From Rhizobium johnstonii 3841 (GTDB lineage: Bacteria > Pseudomonadota > Alphaproteobacteria > Rhizobiales > Rhizobiaceae), in contig NC_008380.1 of the NCBI RefSeq assembly GCF_000009265.1, positions 1,741,501 to 1,805,500 on the forward strand: DNA of 64,000 nucleotides. Direction: 5' to 3'. Positions within the stretch are counted from its first letter, which is position 1, and the number at the start of each line of letters is the position of its first letter. The notes beneath the pieces are model-generated. The model had not been told where the DNA came from. It saw nothing but the letters and a program-made list of their open reading frames with translations, and made no database searches. Made by a program: the position numbers and the translations under genes. This document shows positions 26,636 through 35,850 of this stretch, piece by piece.

Positions 26636-27265
26636 ATGAGAAACCCAGTCGATACCGCAATGGCCCTCGTTCCGATGGTCGTGGAACAGACCAACCGCGG
26701 TGAACGCTCCTACGACATCTATTCCCGCCTGTTGAAGGAACGCATCATCTTCCTGACAGGTGCTGTCGAGGACCATATGGCGACGCTCGTCTGCGCCCAG
26801 CTGCTTTTCCTCGAGGCCGAAAACCCGAAGAAGGAAATCGCCCTCTACATCAATTCTCCCGGTGGCGTCGTCACCGCCGGCATGGCGATCTACGATACGA
26901 TGCAGTTCATCAAGCCCGCGGTTTCGACGCTCTGCATCGGCCAGGCCGCATCCATGGGCTCGCTGCTTCTCGCGGCCGGCCACAAGGACATGCGCTTTGC
27001 CACGCCGAATTCCCGCATCATGGTGCACCAGCCCTCGGGCGGCTTCCAGGGCCAGGCTTCGGACATCGAGCGCCACGCCCGCGACATCCTCAAGATGAAG
27101 CGCCGCCTGAACGAGGTCTACGTCAAGCACACCGGCCGCACCTATGAGGAAGTTGAAAAGACGCTCGATCGTGACCATTTCATGGATGCGGACGAAGCCC
27201 AGAGCTGGGGCGTGATCGACAAGGTTCTGACGTCGCGCCTCGAAATGGAAGGCGAACAGGCCTAG
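26636..27265 (+). CDS. clpP: ATP-dependent Clp protease proteolytic subunit
   Basis: A 209-residue serine protease that forms the 14-mer chamber of ClpXP/ClpAP. The catalytic Ser is in [11 protein letters not shown], His in [10 protein letters not shown], and Asp in the C-terminal [11 protein letters not shown] region; [10 protein letters not shown] and [17 protein letters not shown] are also typical. AAAGGACGCAC precedes the ATG. clpX follows on the same strand after 303 bp and lon 2 kb later, a cluster of protein quality control. Some rhizobia carry additional clpP copies elsewhere, which cannot be judged here. Confidence 0.96.
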   Translation: MRNPVDTAMALVPMVVEQTNRGERSYDIYSRLLKERIIFLTGAVEDHMATLVCAQLLFLEAENPKKEIALYINSPGGVVTAGMAIYDTMQFIKPAVSTLCIGQAASMGSLLLAAGHKDMRFATPNSRIMVHQPSGGFQGQASDIERHARDILKMKRRLNEVYVKHTGRTYEEVEKTLDRDHFMDADEAQSWGVIDKVLTSRLEMEGEQA

Positions 27266-27349
27266 TAATTAATAGGGATGGTGTTTTCCTCGCCACAGTT
27301 CTATCCCATTTGTGATTGAACAAGGGCTTTCATCCGGCGACGAAGACGC

Positions 27350-27395
27350 TAATAGTAACTATTAATGCTATGTTGAATTTTTATGACATAGCATT
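27350..27395. promoter_or_regulatory. two adjacent palindromes in the clpP-clpX gap
   Basis: TAATAGTAACTATTA (27350-27364) is a perfect 7+1+7 palindrome. It is directly followed by AATGCTATG (27364-27372) with its exact complement CATAGCATT (27387-27395). The segment is AT-rich in an otherwise GC-rich gap of 303 bp and looks like an operator or a hairpin controlling clpX. No known regulator site is recognised. Confidence 0.5.
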
Positions 27396-27568
27396 CGGCG
27401 TTCGAAGGGGAATTCGTTGCCGCCGGGGCCAGGACATGATTGGTTGGGCCCGGTTCGTACCCCCTGAAGCCCTTCTCGGCAAAGGCTCCGGAAACGGAGT
27501 GCCGCCAGGAGCTGATAGAGTGGACCGCGATTTCGCCTTGAAATGCGGCGTGCTGGAAGGAAAGTGAT

Positions 27569-28846
27569 ATGAGCAAGGTCAGCGGCAGCAACGGCGGCGA
27601 CTCCAAGAACACTCTTTATTGTTCGTTCTGCGGAAAGAGCCAGCACGAAGTCCGGAAACTGATTGCCGGACCGACCGTCTTCATCTGCGATGAATGCGTC
27701 GAATTGTGCATGGACATCATCCGCGAGGAGAACAAGTCCTCGATGGTCAAGTCCCGCGACGGCGTTCCGACGCCCCAGGACATCATCAAGGTCCTCGACG
27801 AATACGTCATCGGCCAGCGGCAGGCGAAGAAGATCCTGTCGGTTGCCGTTCACAACCATTACAAGCGCCTGGCGCACGCCTCCAAGAACGGCGAAGTCGA
27901 GCTGGCGAAGTCGAACATCATGCTCGTCGGCCCGACCGGCTGCGGCAAGACCTATCTTGCCCAGACGCTCGCCCGCATCATCGACGTTCCCTTCACCATG
28001 GCTGATGCGACGACGCTGACCGAGGCCGGTTATGTCGGCGAGGATGTCGAAAACATCATCCTGAAGCTGCTGCAGTCGGCCGACTACAACGTCGAACGTG
28101 CGCAGCGCGGCATCGTCTACATCGACGAAGTCGACAAGATTTCGCGCAAGTCCGACAACCCGTCGATCACCCGTGACGTCTCGGGCGAGGGCGTGCAGCA
28201 GGCGCTGCTGAAGATCATGGAAGGCACGGTCGCTTCCGTTCCGCCGCAGGGCGGCCGCAAGCACCCTCAGCAGGAGTTCCTGCAGGTCGACACGACGAAC
28301 ATCCTGTTCATCTGCGGCGGCGCTTTTGCCGGCCTCGACAAGATCATCTCTGCCCGTGGCGAGAAGACCTCGATCGGCTTTGGCGCTAGCGTCAAGTCGC
28401 AGGATGACCGCCGCGTCGGCGAGGTCCTGCGCGAACTGGAGCCGGAAGACCTGGTCAAGTTCGGCCTCATCCCCGAGTTCATCGGTCGTCTGCCGGTTTT
28501 GGCGACGCTCGAGGACCTTGACGAGGATGCGCTGATCCAGATCCTGTCCGAGCCGAAGAATGCGCTGATCAAGCAGTATCAGCGGCTGTTCGAGATGGAA
28601 GACGTGGAACTGAACTTCCACGAGGACGCTCTGCGCGAAATCGCCCGCAAGGCGATCGTACGCAAGACCGGCGCCCGCGGCCTTCGCTCGATCATGGAGA
28701 AGATCCTGCTCGACACGATGTTCGAACTGCCGACGCTGGAAGGCGTGCGCGAGGTCGTCATCTCCGAGGAAGTGGTGCGCGGTTCGGCCCGTCCGCTTTA
28801 CATCTATGCCGATCGCCAGGAAGAAAAGGCCAACGCTTCGGCGTGA
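27569..28846 (+). CDS. clpX: ATP-dependent Clp protease ATP-binding subunit ClpX
   Basis: A 425-residue AAA+ unfoldase. The N-terminal C4 zinc finger reads CSFCGKS and CDECVELC, Walker A is GPTGCGKT, Walker [10 protein letters not shown], and the IGF loop that docks on ClpP is in [10 protein letters not shown]. Sensor and arginine-finger regions ([20 protein letters not shown]) follow. GGAAAG stands before the ATG. ClpXP degrades tagged and regulatory proteins, including cell-cycle regulators in alphaproteobacteria. Confidence 0.97.
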   Translation: MSKVSGSNGGDSKNTLYCSFCGKSQHEVRKLIAGPTVFICDECVELCMDIIREENKSSMVKSRDGVPTPQDIIKVLDEYVIGQRQAKKILSVAVHNHYKRLAHASKNGEVELAKSNIMLVGPTGCGKTYLAQTLARIIDVPFTMADATTLTEAGYVGEDVENIILKLLQSADYNVERAQRGIVYIDEVDKISRKSDNPSITRDVSGEGVQQALLKIMEGTVASVPPQGGRKHPQQEFLQVDTTNILFICGGAFAGLDKIISARGEKTSIGFGASVKSQDDRRVGEVLRELEPEDLVKFGLIPEFIGRLPVLATLEDLDEDALIQILSEPKNALIKQYQRLFEMEDVELNFHEDALREIARKAIVRKTGARGLRSIMEKILLDTMFELPTLEGVREVVISEEVVRGSARPLYIYADRQEEKANASA

Positions 28847-28873
28847 CCCTTCCGGCTTTCGTGTGATTATTTT

Positions 28874-28902
28874 GGGGGCTTGCCATTGGCAGGCCCCTTT
28901 CT
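28874..28902 (+). terminator. Rho-independent terminator of clpX
   Basis: GGGGCTTGCC pairs with GGCAGGCCCC (one G-U) over an ATT loop and is followed by TTTCTATTT, 28 bases past the clpX stop. Confidence 0.85.
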
Positions 28903-29141
28903 ATTTGAAAAACCATGCGAAGCGCTGTTAGTATTTGCCGGTGGGAACCGAAATTGCCTTTGCCGATGTTGCGCAAGGGATCGTGCTTGGCAATGATGCT
29001 ATGATTCCGTAAGCCTCTTGCTGGCGTTTGTATTTTAGCCGGGTCGGAAGTGGTAAGCGCCGGTCCAGCCACGCGCTTCATAGTGTTGGCGTTCCGTTGT
29101 AATAAAGCTGTCACATCCGAGGGACGCGGGCGTTAGCGTGG

Positions 29142-29170
29142 CTTGAAAAGCGTAGTCAGAACCTCCACTT
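29142..29170 (+). promoter_or_regulatory. candidate heat-shock (RpoH-type) promoter of lon
   Basis: CTTGAA is followed after 17 bases by CCACTT, close to the CTTGAA...CCATAT heat-shock pattern. It lies 80 bases before lon, a typical RpoH target. Evidence is pattern only. Confidence 0.4.
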
Positions 29171-29249
29171 GTAGCAACAAGTAGAGTGCCGGCCGGTCCC
29201 AAGCGGCCGTGCAGAGAGCCCGGCAACGGGACGATGGAAAGGACATAAA

Positions 29250-31667
29250 ATGACGAAGAAAACGTCTGTAGCGAGCAGCACTGCCTACCCTGTTCTGCCC
29301 CTGCGCGACATCGTGGTTTTCCCGCATATGATCGTGCCGCTGTTCGTCGGACGGGAAAAGTCGATCCGTGCGCTCGAAGAGGTCATGGGTTCCGATAAGC
29401 AGATCATGCTGGTAACGCAGATCAACGCCAGCGACGACGATCCGGATCCTTCGGCGATTCACAATGTCGGCACAGTGGCGAACGTGCTGCAGCTCCTGAA
29501 GCTGCCCGACGGCACCGTGAAGGTTCTGGTCGAAGGCCGCGCCCGCGCCGAGATCGACACCTATACCAGCCGCGAGGATTTTTATGAGGCGCTCGGCCAT
29601 GTGCTCGAGGAGCCGCATGACGATCCGGTCGAACTGGAAGCCCTGTCGCGTTCGGTCGTCTCCGAATTCGAGAGCTACGTGAAGCTGAACAAGAAGATTT
29701 CGCCCGAAGTGGTCGGCGCCGCCAGCCAGATCGACGACTATTCCAAGCTCGCCGATACGGTTGCCTCGCATCTGTCGATCAAGATCACCGAGAAGCAGGA
29801 GATGCTGGAGACCACCAGCGTCAAGCAGCGCCTCGAAAAGGCCCTCGGCTTCATGGAAGGCGAGATCTCGGTCCTGCAGGTCGAAAAGCGCATCCGCTCG
29901 CGCGTCAAGCGCCAGATGGAGAAGACCCAGCGCGAATACTACCTCAATGAACAGATGAAGGCGATCCAGAAGGAACTCGGCGACGGCGAGGAAGGCCGCG
30001 ACGAGATGAGCGAACTGGAAGAGCGCATCTCCAAGACCAAGCTGTCCAAGGAAGCCCGTGAAAAGGCCGATGCGGAACTGAAGAAGCTGCGCCAGATGAG
30101 CCCGATGTCGGCGGAAGCCACGGTCGTGCGCAATTATCTGGACTGGCTGCTCGGCATTCCCTGGGGCAAGAAGTCGAAGATCAAGGCCGATCTCAACAAT
30201 GCCGAGAAGATCCTCGAAGCCGATCACTTCGGTCTCGACAAGGTCAAGGAGCGCATCGTCGAATATCTAGCCGTGCAGGCCCGCGCCACCAAGATCAAGG
30301 GCCCGATCCTCTGCCTCGTCGGCCCTCCGGGCGTCGGCAAGACCTCGCTCGCCCAGTCGATCGCCAAGGCGACCGGCCGCGAGTATGTCCGCATGGCGCT
30401 TGGCGGCGTTCGTGACGAAGCCGAAATCCGCGGTCACCGCCGCACCTATATCGGCTCAATGCCCGGCAAGGTCATCCAGTCGATGAAGAAGGCGAAGAAG
30501 TCCAACCCGCTCTTCCTGCTCGACGAGATCGACAAGCTCGGCCAGGACTATCGCGGTGATCCGTCCTCGGCCCTGCTCGAAGTGCTCGATCCGGCCCAGA
30601 ACATGACCTTCATGGACCACTATCTGGAAGTCGAATACGACCTGTCGGATGTGATGTTCATCACGACGGCGAATACGCTGAACATTCCAGCGCCTCTGAT
30701 GGACCGCATGGAGATCATCCGTATCGCCGGCTACACCGAGGATGAAAAGCGCGAAATCGCCAAGCGGCACCTGCTGCCGAAGGCCATCAAGGAACATGCG
30801 TTGCAGCCGGAGGAGTTCTCGGTCAGCGACGACGCCCTGATGGCGATCAGCCAGCAGTACACCCGCGAAGCCGGCGTCCGCAACTTCGAACGCGAACTGA
30901 TGAAACTCGCCCGCAAGGCGGTCACCGAGATCATCAAGGGCAAGACGAAGGCCGTTCATGTGACGGCTGCCAACATCTCCGACTATCTGGGCGTCCCGCG
31001 CTTCCGCCATGGCGAAGCCGAGGGCGAGGATCAGGTCGGCGTCGTGACCGGTCTTGCCTGGACGGAAGTCGGTGGCGAGCTGCTGACCATCGAAGGTGTG
31101 ATGATGCCGGGCAAGGGCCGCATGACGGTCACCGGCAATCTGAAGGAAGTCATGAAGGAATCGATCTCGGCAGCGGCCTCCTATGTCCGCTCGCGCGCCG
31201 TCGATTTCGGCATCGAGCCGCCGCGCTTCGACAAGAGCGACATCCACGTGCACGTGCCGGAAGGCGCAACCCCGAAGGATGGCCCCTCGGCCGGCGTCGC
31301 AATGGCAACCGCGATCGTCTCGATCATGACCGGCATCCCTGTGGACAGGCATGTGGCCATGACCGGTGAAATCACCCTTCGCGGCCGTGTGCTGCCGATC
31401 GGCGGTCTCAAGGAAAAGCTGCTCGCAGCGCTTCGTGGCGGCATCAAGAAGGTGCTGATTCCGGAGGAAAACGCCAAGGACCTGGCGGAGATTCCTGATA
31501 ACGTGAAGAACAACATGGAGATCATCCCGGTATCCCGCATGGGCGAGGTGATCAAGCATGCACTGATCCGGCGGCCGGAGCCGATTGAATGGGACGGCAC
31601 GGTGGAAACGCCGGTCATCACATCGGTCGAAGGCCTCGATGAGACAGGCGCAACCATAGCGCATTGA
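29250..31667 (+). CDS. lon: ATP-dependent protease Lon (La)
   Basis: An 805-residue LonA. The N-terminal LON domain starts [20 protein letters not shown]; a coiled region precedes the AAA+ module with Walker [10 protein letters not shown] and Walker [10 protein letters not shown]; the protease domain has the catalytic Ser in [11 protein letters not shown] and Lys in [10 protein letters not shown]. The length matches rhizobial Lon. It degrades misfolded and regulatory proteins, and in rhizobia loss affects exopolysaccharide control. The ATG is preceded by ATGGAAAGGAC. Confidence 0.97.
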   Translation: MTKKTSVASSTAYPVLPLRDIVVFPHMIVPLFVGREKSIRALEEVMGSDKQIMLVTQINASDDDPDPSAIHNVGTVANVLQLLKLPDGTVKVLVEGRARAEIDTYTSREDFYEALGHVLEEPHDDPVELEALSRSVVSEFESYVKLNKKISPEVVGAASQIDDYSKLADTVASHLSIKITEKQEMLETTSVKQRLEKALGFMEGEISVLQVEKRIRSRVKRQMEKTQREYYLNEQMKAIQKELGDGEEGRDEMSELEERISKTKLSKEAREKADAELKKLRQMSPMSAEATVVRNYLDWLLGIPWGKKSKIKADLNNAEKILEADHFGLDKVKERIVEYLAVQARATKIKGPILCLVGPPGVGKTSLAQSIAKATGREYVRMALGGVRDEAEIRGHRRTYIGSMPGKVIQSMKKAKKSNPLFLLDEIDKLGQDYRGDPSSALLEVLDPAQNMTFMDHYLEVEYDLSDVMFITTANTLNIPAPLMDRMEIIRIAGYTEDEKREIAKRHLLPKAIKEHALQPEEFSVSDDALMAISQQYTREAGVRNFERELMKLARKAVTEIIKGKTKAVHVTAANISDYLGVPRFRHGEAEGEDQVGVVTGLAWTEVGGELLTIEGVMMPGKGRMTVTGNLKEVMKESISAAASYVRSRAVDFGIEPPRFDKSDIHVHVPEGATPKDGPSAGVAMATAIVSIMTGIPVDRHVAMTGEITLRGRVLPIGGLKEKLLAALRGGIKKVLIPEENAKDLAEIPDNVKNNMEIIPVSRMGEVIKHALIRRPEPIEWDGTVETPVITSVEGLDETGATIAH

Positions 31668-31710
31668 GTGGCCTTTGCCACATTTATGCCCCATTGGCGC
31701 AAAACACGGA

Positions 31711-31740
31711 AAAAGGCTGGCGGAAACGTCAGCCTTTTTT
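31711..31740 (+). terminator. Rho-independent terminator of lon
   Basis: AAAGGCTGGC pairs with GTCAGCCTTT (one G-U) over a short GGAAAC loop and ends in a run of T, 44 bases past the lon stop. Confidence 0.85.
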
Positions 31741-31873
31741 GTGAAAACGTCATGTAGACGCTTGCTTTTCCTTGATTTGCAGGGCTTTTGGGTTTTCGGC
31801 GGGCCTGATGAAACCTATTCTGCGCCTAGCTTACTTTTGAGTCGTTTCATACCATTTAGAAAGGGGTGGAAAC

Positions 31874-32149
31874 ATGAACAAGAATGAACTCGTGTCCGCA
31901 GTAGCCGAAAAGGCAGGACTGACGAAGTCTGACGCGGCTTCCGCTGTTGACGCGGTTTTCGACGTTGTCCAGGCTGAACTCAAGAACAAGGGCGACATTC
32001 GCCTCGCGGGTTTCGGCAGCTTCACCGTTTCTCATCGTGCCGCAACGAAGGGCCGTAACCCGTCGACGGGCGCTGAAGTCGACATTCCGGCTCGCAACGT
32101 GCCGAAATTCACGCCCGGCAAGGGCCTGAAGGACGCCGTCAACAGCTGA
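31874..32149 (+). CDS. hupB: DNA-binding protein HU
   Basis: A 91-residue HU/IHF-family nucleoid protein. MNKNELVSAVAEKAGLTKSD starts the helical dimer body; the DNA-binding arm RNPSTGAEVDIPARNVPKF has the conserved RNP and intercalating proline; the end is FTPGKGLKDAVNS. It is the commonest rhizobial HU form (hupB/HRm). GAAAGGGGTGG precedes the ATG and a strong terminator follows. Confidence 0.97.
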   Translation: MNKNELVSAVAEKAGLTKSDAASAVDAVFDVVQAELKNKGDIRLAGFGSFTVSHRAATKGRNPSTGAEVDIPARNVPKFTPGKGLKDAVNS

Positions 32150-32199
32150 TCTGAGATTATCCACCAGCCGGAAACGAGACCGGCTGTGCAGGATTTGAG

Positions 32200-32230
32200 A
32201 GGGGTTCGGCTTTGCCGGACCCCTTTTGCT
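32200..32230 (+). terminator. Rho-independent terminator of hupB
   Basis: GGGGTTCGGC pairs with GCCGGACCCC (one G-U) over TTT, followed by TTTTGCTTT. It lies 52 bases past the HU stop. Confidence 0.88.
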
Positions 32231-32232
32231 TT

Positions 32233-32282
32233 AGAGCATGATGCCGAAAAGTGTGAGCGGTTTTCGGACGACATCATGCTCT
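32233..32282. repeat. RIME-like palindrome (single-hairpin copy) after hupB
   Basis: AGAGCATGATG pairs with CATCATGCTCT and CCGAAAA with TTTTCGG around a GTGTGAGCGG core. It begins directly after the hupB terminator. It is in the same family as the copy at 20898, in opposite orientation. Confidence 0.75.
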
Positions 32283-32338
32283 GCTTTTTGATCTAGGAGC
32301 GCTCTTGCTGTCGCCCGGGCTTTGATCTACGACGTTTC

Positions 32339-32488
32339 TGTTCTCAGGGCGGGGTGAAACTCCCCACCGGCGGTAAGGGTTTCGGCTCGAGCCCGCGAGC
32401 GCCTTTCCTCGTGTCCAAGCGGGGGAGGGGTCAGCAGATCCGGTGCGATTCCGGAGCCGACGGTTAAAGTCCGGATGGAAGAGAATGA
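32339..32488 (+). promoter_or_regulatory. FMN riboswitch (RFN element)
   Basis: All conserved blocks of the FMN aptamer are visible in order: CAGGGCGGGGTGAAACTCCC, CACCGGCGGTAAG, a variable arm, CAGCAGATCCGGTG, GATTCCGGAGCCGACGG, and TTAAAGTCCGGATGGAAGAG. P1 closes from GTTCTC to GAGAAT. No T-run follows, so control of translation is more likely than termination. It lies 96 bases before ribN, so expression should fall when FMN is plentiful. Confidence 0.97.
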
Positions 32489-32583
32489 GCATCGGCCGTG
32501 CGAAGGGCAGGGAGTTGCCCTGTGTCGCCTGTCGGGGTTCATGCGTCCTGATTTATGTTGGTCCCTTGTTTCGGATGAAAGAC

Positions 32584-33483
32584 ATGAATCAGACTTCACT
32601 CGCCGTCGAGCCGTCCCGCGCCGTTGTCGGCGCCCTCTGGATGGTCCTTGCCGGCATTGCCTTTTCGCTTCTCAACGTCGTCACCCAATGGCTAACGATG
32701 AAGCTTGCCTTTCCCTCGGCGTCGGCAGCCTTCTGGCAATATGGCTTCGCCTTCCTGTTTTCGCTGCCGTTCCTGAAGAGGCTCGGCCTTGCGGCGATGC
32801 GCACGCACTATCCCTGGCGTCACCTCACACGCGTCGTGCTCGCCGCGCTCGGCGTCGAGGCTTGGGTCGCCGGCCTTGCCGCGGTGCCGATCTGGCAGGC
32901 GATTGCACTGGTGATGACCTCACCCTTCTTCATCATTCTGGGCGCCCGGCTTTTCCTCGGTGAGCGCGTCGGCCCGGCCCGCTGGGCTGCGACGGCTGCG
33001 GGTTTCACCGGAGCGATGATCATCCTGCAGCCATGGTCTGACGGCATTGGCTGGGCGGCTCTCTTGCCTGTGCTTTCGGCGCTGCTGTGGGGCGCCTCGT
33101 CGCTGATCACAAAGAGCCTGACGGGCATCGAACGACCGGAGACGATCACCGTCTGGCTGCTCGTTCTGCTGACGCCGATAAATGGCGGGCTGGCGCTTGC
33201 GGCAGGCTTTGCAGTGCCGACGGGCGCAACCCTTGCCCTGTTCCTGCTGGCGGGGCTGTTGACCGCCGTAGCGCAGTATTTCCTGACGCTTGCCTATGCC
33301 GCAGCCGATGCCGCCTACGTCCAGCCGTTCGACGATCTGAAGCTGCCGTTGAATGTGCTGGCCGGTTGGCTGTTCTTCGGCTATGCGCCGGCGGGTTACC
33401 TCTGGCTGGGAGCGGCTCTCATCCTGTCTGCTTCGCTGTTCATCATGCGAAACGAGATGCGCCGGGAGCGCAAACCAGCCTGA
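32584..33483 (+). CDS. ribN: riboflavin transporter RibN (EamA/DMT family)
   Basis: A 299-residue membrane protein with ten segments in two EamA repeats. The FMN riboswitch in front and the EamA fold match RibN, which was shown to import riboflavin in Rhizobium leguminosarum. Features include GIAFSLLNVVTQWLTMKL in the first helix and DAAYVQPFDDLKLPLNVLAG in the second repeat. ATG at 32584 has GGA 8 bases upstream; ATG three codons before is an alternative. The substrate rests on the riboswitch and family, not on a direct test here. Confidence 0.9.
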   Translation: MNQTSLAVEPSRAVVGALWMVLAGIAFSLLNVVTQWLTMKLAFPSASAAFWQYGFAFLFSLPFLKRLGLAAMRTHYPWRHLTRVVLAALGVEAWVAGLAAVPIWQAIALVMTSPFFIILGARLFLGERVGPARWAATAAGFTGAMIILQPWSDGIGWAALLPVLSALLWGASSLITKSLTGIERPETITVWLLVLLTPINGGLALAAGFAVPTGATLALFLLAGLLTAVAQYFLTLAYAAADAAYVQPFDDLKLPLNVLAGWLFFGYAPAGYLWLGAALILSASLFIMRNEMRRERKPA

Positions 33484-33508
33484 CGTAATCAGGTGCAAAA
33501 TGCCGCAT

Positions 33509-33526
33509 CTGTCATGCCTCTGTCAT
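33509..33526 (+). promoter_or_regulatory. PHO box (PhoB site) before the phytase-like gene
   Basis: CTGTCATGCCTCTGTCAT is two perfect CTGTCAT half sites exactly 11 bases apart, the PhoB consensus. It lies 53 bases before the start codon of the exported phytase-like protein and 26 bases past the ribN stop. Confidence 0.85.
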
Positions 33527-33578
33527 GCCGCGCGCGCAGAAAACTCCTGTTTCGAATGTTCGACACATGGGGGATTTC

Positions 33579-35777
33579 ATGACAATTTCATCGCGCAAGG
33601 CAGCGCTTGCTGCCGTGCTTCTCACATCGGTCGCCTTTCCGGCCGCGGCCGAGCCGGTTTTCAACCGCATCGCGTCCTTCCCGGTCGCAGAGAACCTGCC
33701 TGTTGATAAGGACAAGCTTTCGGCGAGCTCCGCCGAGATCATCACCGCGACCGACGACGGCAACACGCTGATCTATAGCGACAGCCCGCTCGGCGCGATC
33801 GGCTTTATCGACATTACCGATGCCAGGGCCCCCAAGGCCGGCGGCGCGCTGATAATGGACGGCGAGCCGACTTCGGTCACCTCGAGCGCCGGCAAAGCGC
33901 TCGTTGCCGTCAACACTTCCGAAAGCAAGGCCAAGCCCTCGGGCCGTCTCGCGATCGTCGACGTGGCGACCAAGAAGATCGAAAACGCGTGCGATCTCGG
34001 CGGCCAGCCGGATTCGATCGCCCTCAACAAGGACAAGACGCTCGGCACCATCGCAATCGAAAATGAGCGCGACGAAGACGTCAATGACGGCAAGATCCCA
34101 CAGATGCCGGCCGGCGACCTCGTCGTCTTCCAGGTCAAGAATGGCACCGTCGATTGCGGTACCATCAAGCACGTGGCGCTGACCGGGCTTACCGGCGTCG
34201 CCCCGGAGGATCCGGAGCCGGAATTCGTCGCCTTCAACGGCCTGAACGAGATTGCCCTGACACTGCAGGAAAATAACGAGATTGTCATCATCGACGCCAA
34301 CACGGCTGAAGTGAAGACGCATTTCTCCGCCGGCAGCGTCGATCTCTCCGGTATCGACACCAAGCGTGACGGCGCCCTGAAATTCTCAGGCGAAGCCAAG
34401 GGCGTGCTGCGCGAGCCCGACGCCGTGAAGTGGCTGGACGACAACCGCCTCGTCGTCGCCAATGAAGGCGACTACCAGGGCGGCTCACGCGGCTTCACCA
34501 TCTTCGACAAGACGGGCAAGCTTCTCTACGAATCGGGCGCATCCTTCGAACGCGCCGTCGCCCATATCGGCCACTATCCGGAAAGCCGCTCGGGATCGAA
34601 GGGCGTCGAGCCCGAAGGCCTCGAAGCCGCCACGTTCGGCGACATCAAGTATTTCTTCCTGCTCGCCGAACGTGCCTCGGTCGTCGGCGTTTTCAAGGAT
34701 ACCGGCGCCGATCCCGAACTCGTCCAGCTGCTGCCATCAGGCATTTCGCCGGAAGGCGCGATCGCCATTCCCGCCCGCAATCTCTTTGCGACCGCCAACG
34801 AGGTCGATCTCGGCAAGGACGGCGGCACGCGCTCGCATGTGATGATCTACGAGCGCTCGGAAGGCGAGAAGGCCTATCCGCAGATCGTCTCCGCCGAAAA
34901 GGACGGCAATCCGATCGGTTTCGCAGCCCTTTCGGGTCTCGCAGCCGTTCCGGGCAAGCCGGGCATGCTCTACGCCGTCAGCGACAGCGTTCTGGGTTCG
35001 CAGCCGACGATCTACACGATCGACGCCAGCAAGAAGCCGGCCGTCATCACCGACGCCCTCGTCGTCAAGCGTGACGGCGCTCCGGCCCAGAAGCTCGACA
35101 TCGAAGGCATCGCGGCTGCCGCCGATGGCTCCTTCTGGCTCGCCTCGGAAGGCTACAGCGAACGTCTCGTTCCGCACGCGCTCTACAACGTCAATGCCAA
35201 GGGTGACATCAAGGCCGAGATCGCCCTGCCGAAGGAACTCGCCGCCAACGAAATCCGCTACGGCTTCGAAGGCGTGACCATTGTCGGCACCGGTGACGAC
35301 ACCACGCTCTGGATGGCGGTCCAGCGCGAGTGGAGCGACGACGAGAAGGGCTTCGTCAAGCTCGTCTCTTACAATCCGAAGAAGAAGGAATGGGGTGCCG
35401 TTCGCTATCCGCTCGACAAGACGGAAAGCGGCTGGGTCGGTCTGTCGGAAATCTCGGCTCAGGGCGACAGCGTCTACATCATCGAGCGCGACAACCTCGT
35501 CGGCGACGTCGCCAGGCTGAAGAAGCTCTACAAGGTCGCGATATCGGACCTGAAGCCCGCCAAGCTCGGCGGCGAGCTGCCGGTCGTCAAGAAAACCGAA
35601 GCCCATGACTTCCTCGGTGAACTGAAGTCTGCCACCAACGGCTATGTGCTGGACAAGCTCGAAGGCTTCACCTTCGACGCCTCGGGTAAGCCCTACGCGG
35701 TCACTGACAATGACGGCGTCAGCGACTCCTCCGGCGAGACCCTGTTCTTCCCGGTCGAGCTGAGCGCGACAAACTGA
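33579..35777 (+). CDS. exported esterase-like/phytase-like beta-propeller protein
   Basis: A 732-residue exported protein with signal peptide MTISSRKAALAAVLLTSVAFPAAAEP. The first half is a repeated beta-propeller-like segment (DGNTLIYSDSPLGAIGFIDI, SGRLAIVDVATKKI), and the second half, from about residue 440, resembles the esterase-like activity of phytase domain (PF13449-like): LDIEGIAAAADGSFWLASEGY, RYGFEGVTIVG, WVGLSEISAQGDSVYIIERDN, DKLEGFTFD. Members are thought to hydrolyse phosphoesters outside the cytoplasm. GGGGGATTTC precedes the ATG. A perfect PHO box lies upstream, so it is probably made when phosphate is scarce. Activity on phytate is not established. Confidence 0.85.
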   Translation: MTISSRKAALAAVLLTSVAFPAAAEPVFNRIASFPVAENLPVDKDKLSASSAEIITATDDGNTLIYSDSPLGAIGFIDITDARAPKAGGALIMDGEPTSVTSSAGKALVAVNTSESKAKPSGRLAIVDVATKKIENACDLGGQPDSIALNKDKTLGTIAIENERDEDVNDGKIPQMPAGDLVVFQVKNGTVDCGTIKHVALTGLTGVAPEDPEPEFVAFNGLNEIALTLQENNEIVIIDANTAEVKTHFSAGSVDLSGIDTKRDGALKFSGEAKGVLREPDAVKWLDDNRLVVANEGDYQGGSRGFTIFDKTGKLLYESGASFERAVAHIGHYPESRSGSKGVEPEGLEAATFGDIKYFFLLAERASVVGVFKDTGADPELVQLLPSGISPEGAIAIPARNLFATANEVDLGKDGGTRSHVMIYERSEGEKAYPQIVSAEKDGNPIGFAALSGLAAVPGKPGMLYAVSDSVLGSQPTIYTIDASKKPAVITDALVVKRDGAPAQKLDIEGIAAAADGSFWLASEGYSERLVPHALYNVNAKGDIKAEIALPKELAANEIRYGFEGVTIVGTGDDTTLWMAVQREWSDDEKGFVKLVSYNPKKKEWGAVRYPLDKTESGWVGLSEISAQGDSVYIIERDNLVGDVARLKKLYKVAISDLKPAKLGGELPVVKKTEAHDFLGELKSATNGYVLDKLEGFTFDASGKPYAVTDNDGVSDSSGETLFFPVELSATN

Positions 35778-35801
35778 GCTTCTGACCGTTACACGACATA
35801 A

Positions 35802-35833
35802 AAATGGCCGGGCGAAAACCCGGCCATTTGCAT
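35802..35833. terminator. bidirectional terminator
   Basis: AAATGGCCGGG pairs exactly with CCCGGCCATTT over a CGAAAA loop, with T-rich sequence on one side and A-rich on the other. It lies between the convergent phytase-like and aldo/keto reductase genes and can serve both. Confidence 0.85.
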
Positions 35834-35850
35834 TTTGGAATGTCGATGGC

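Larger units (their letters stand above)
28847..29249. other. 403-bp gap between clpX and lon
   Basis: It holds the clpX terminator and a possible RpoH-type promoter for lon, listed separately. Beyond these I see no gene or repeat. Confidence 0.6.

Noticed and set aside
27316..27567. 83-codon frame between clpP and clpX
   Set aside because: Starts at TTG without a ribosome site and covers the palindromic region; more likely regulatory DNA.
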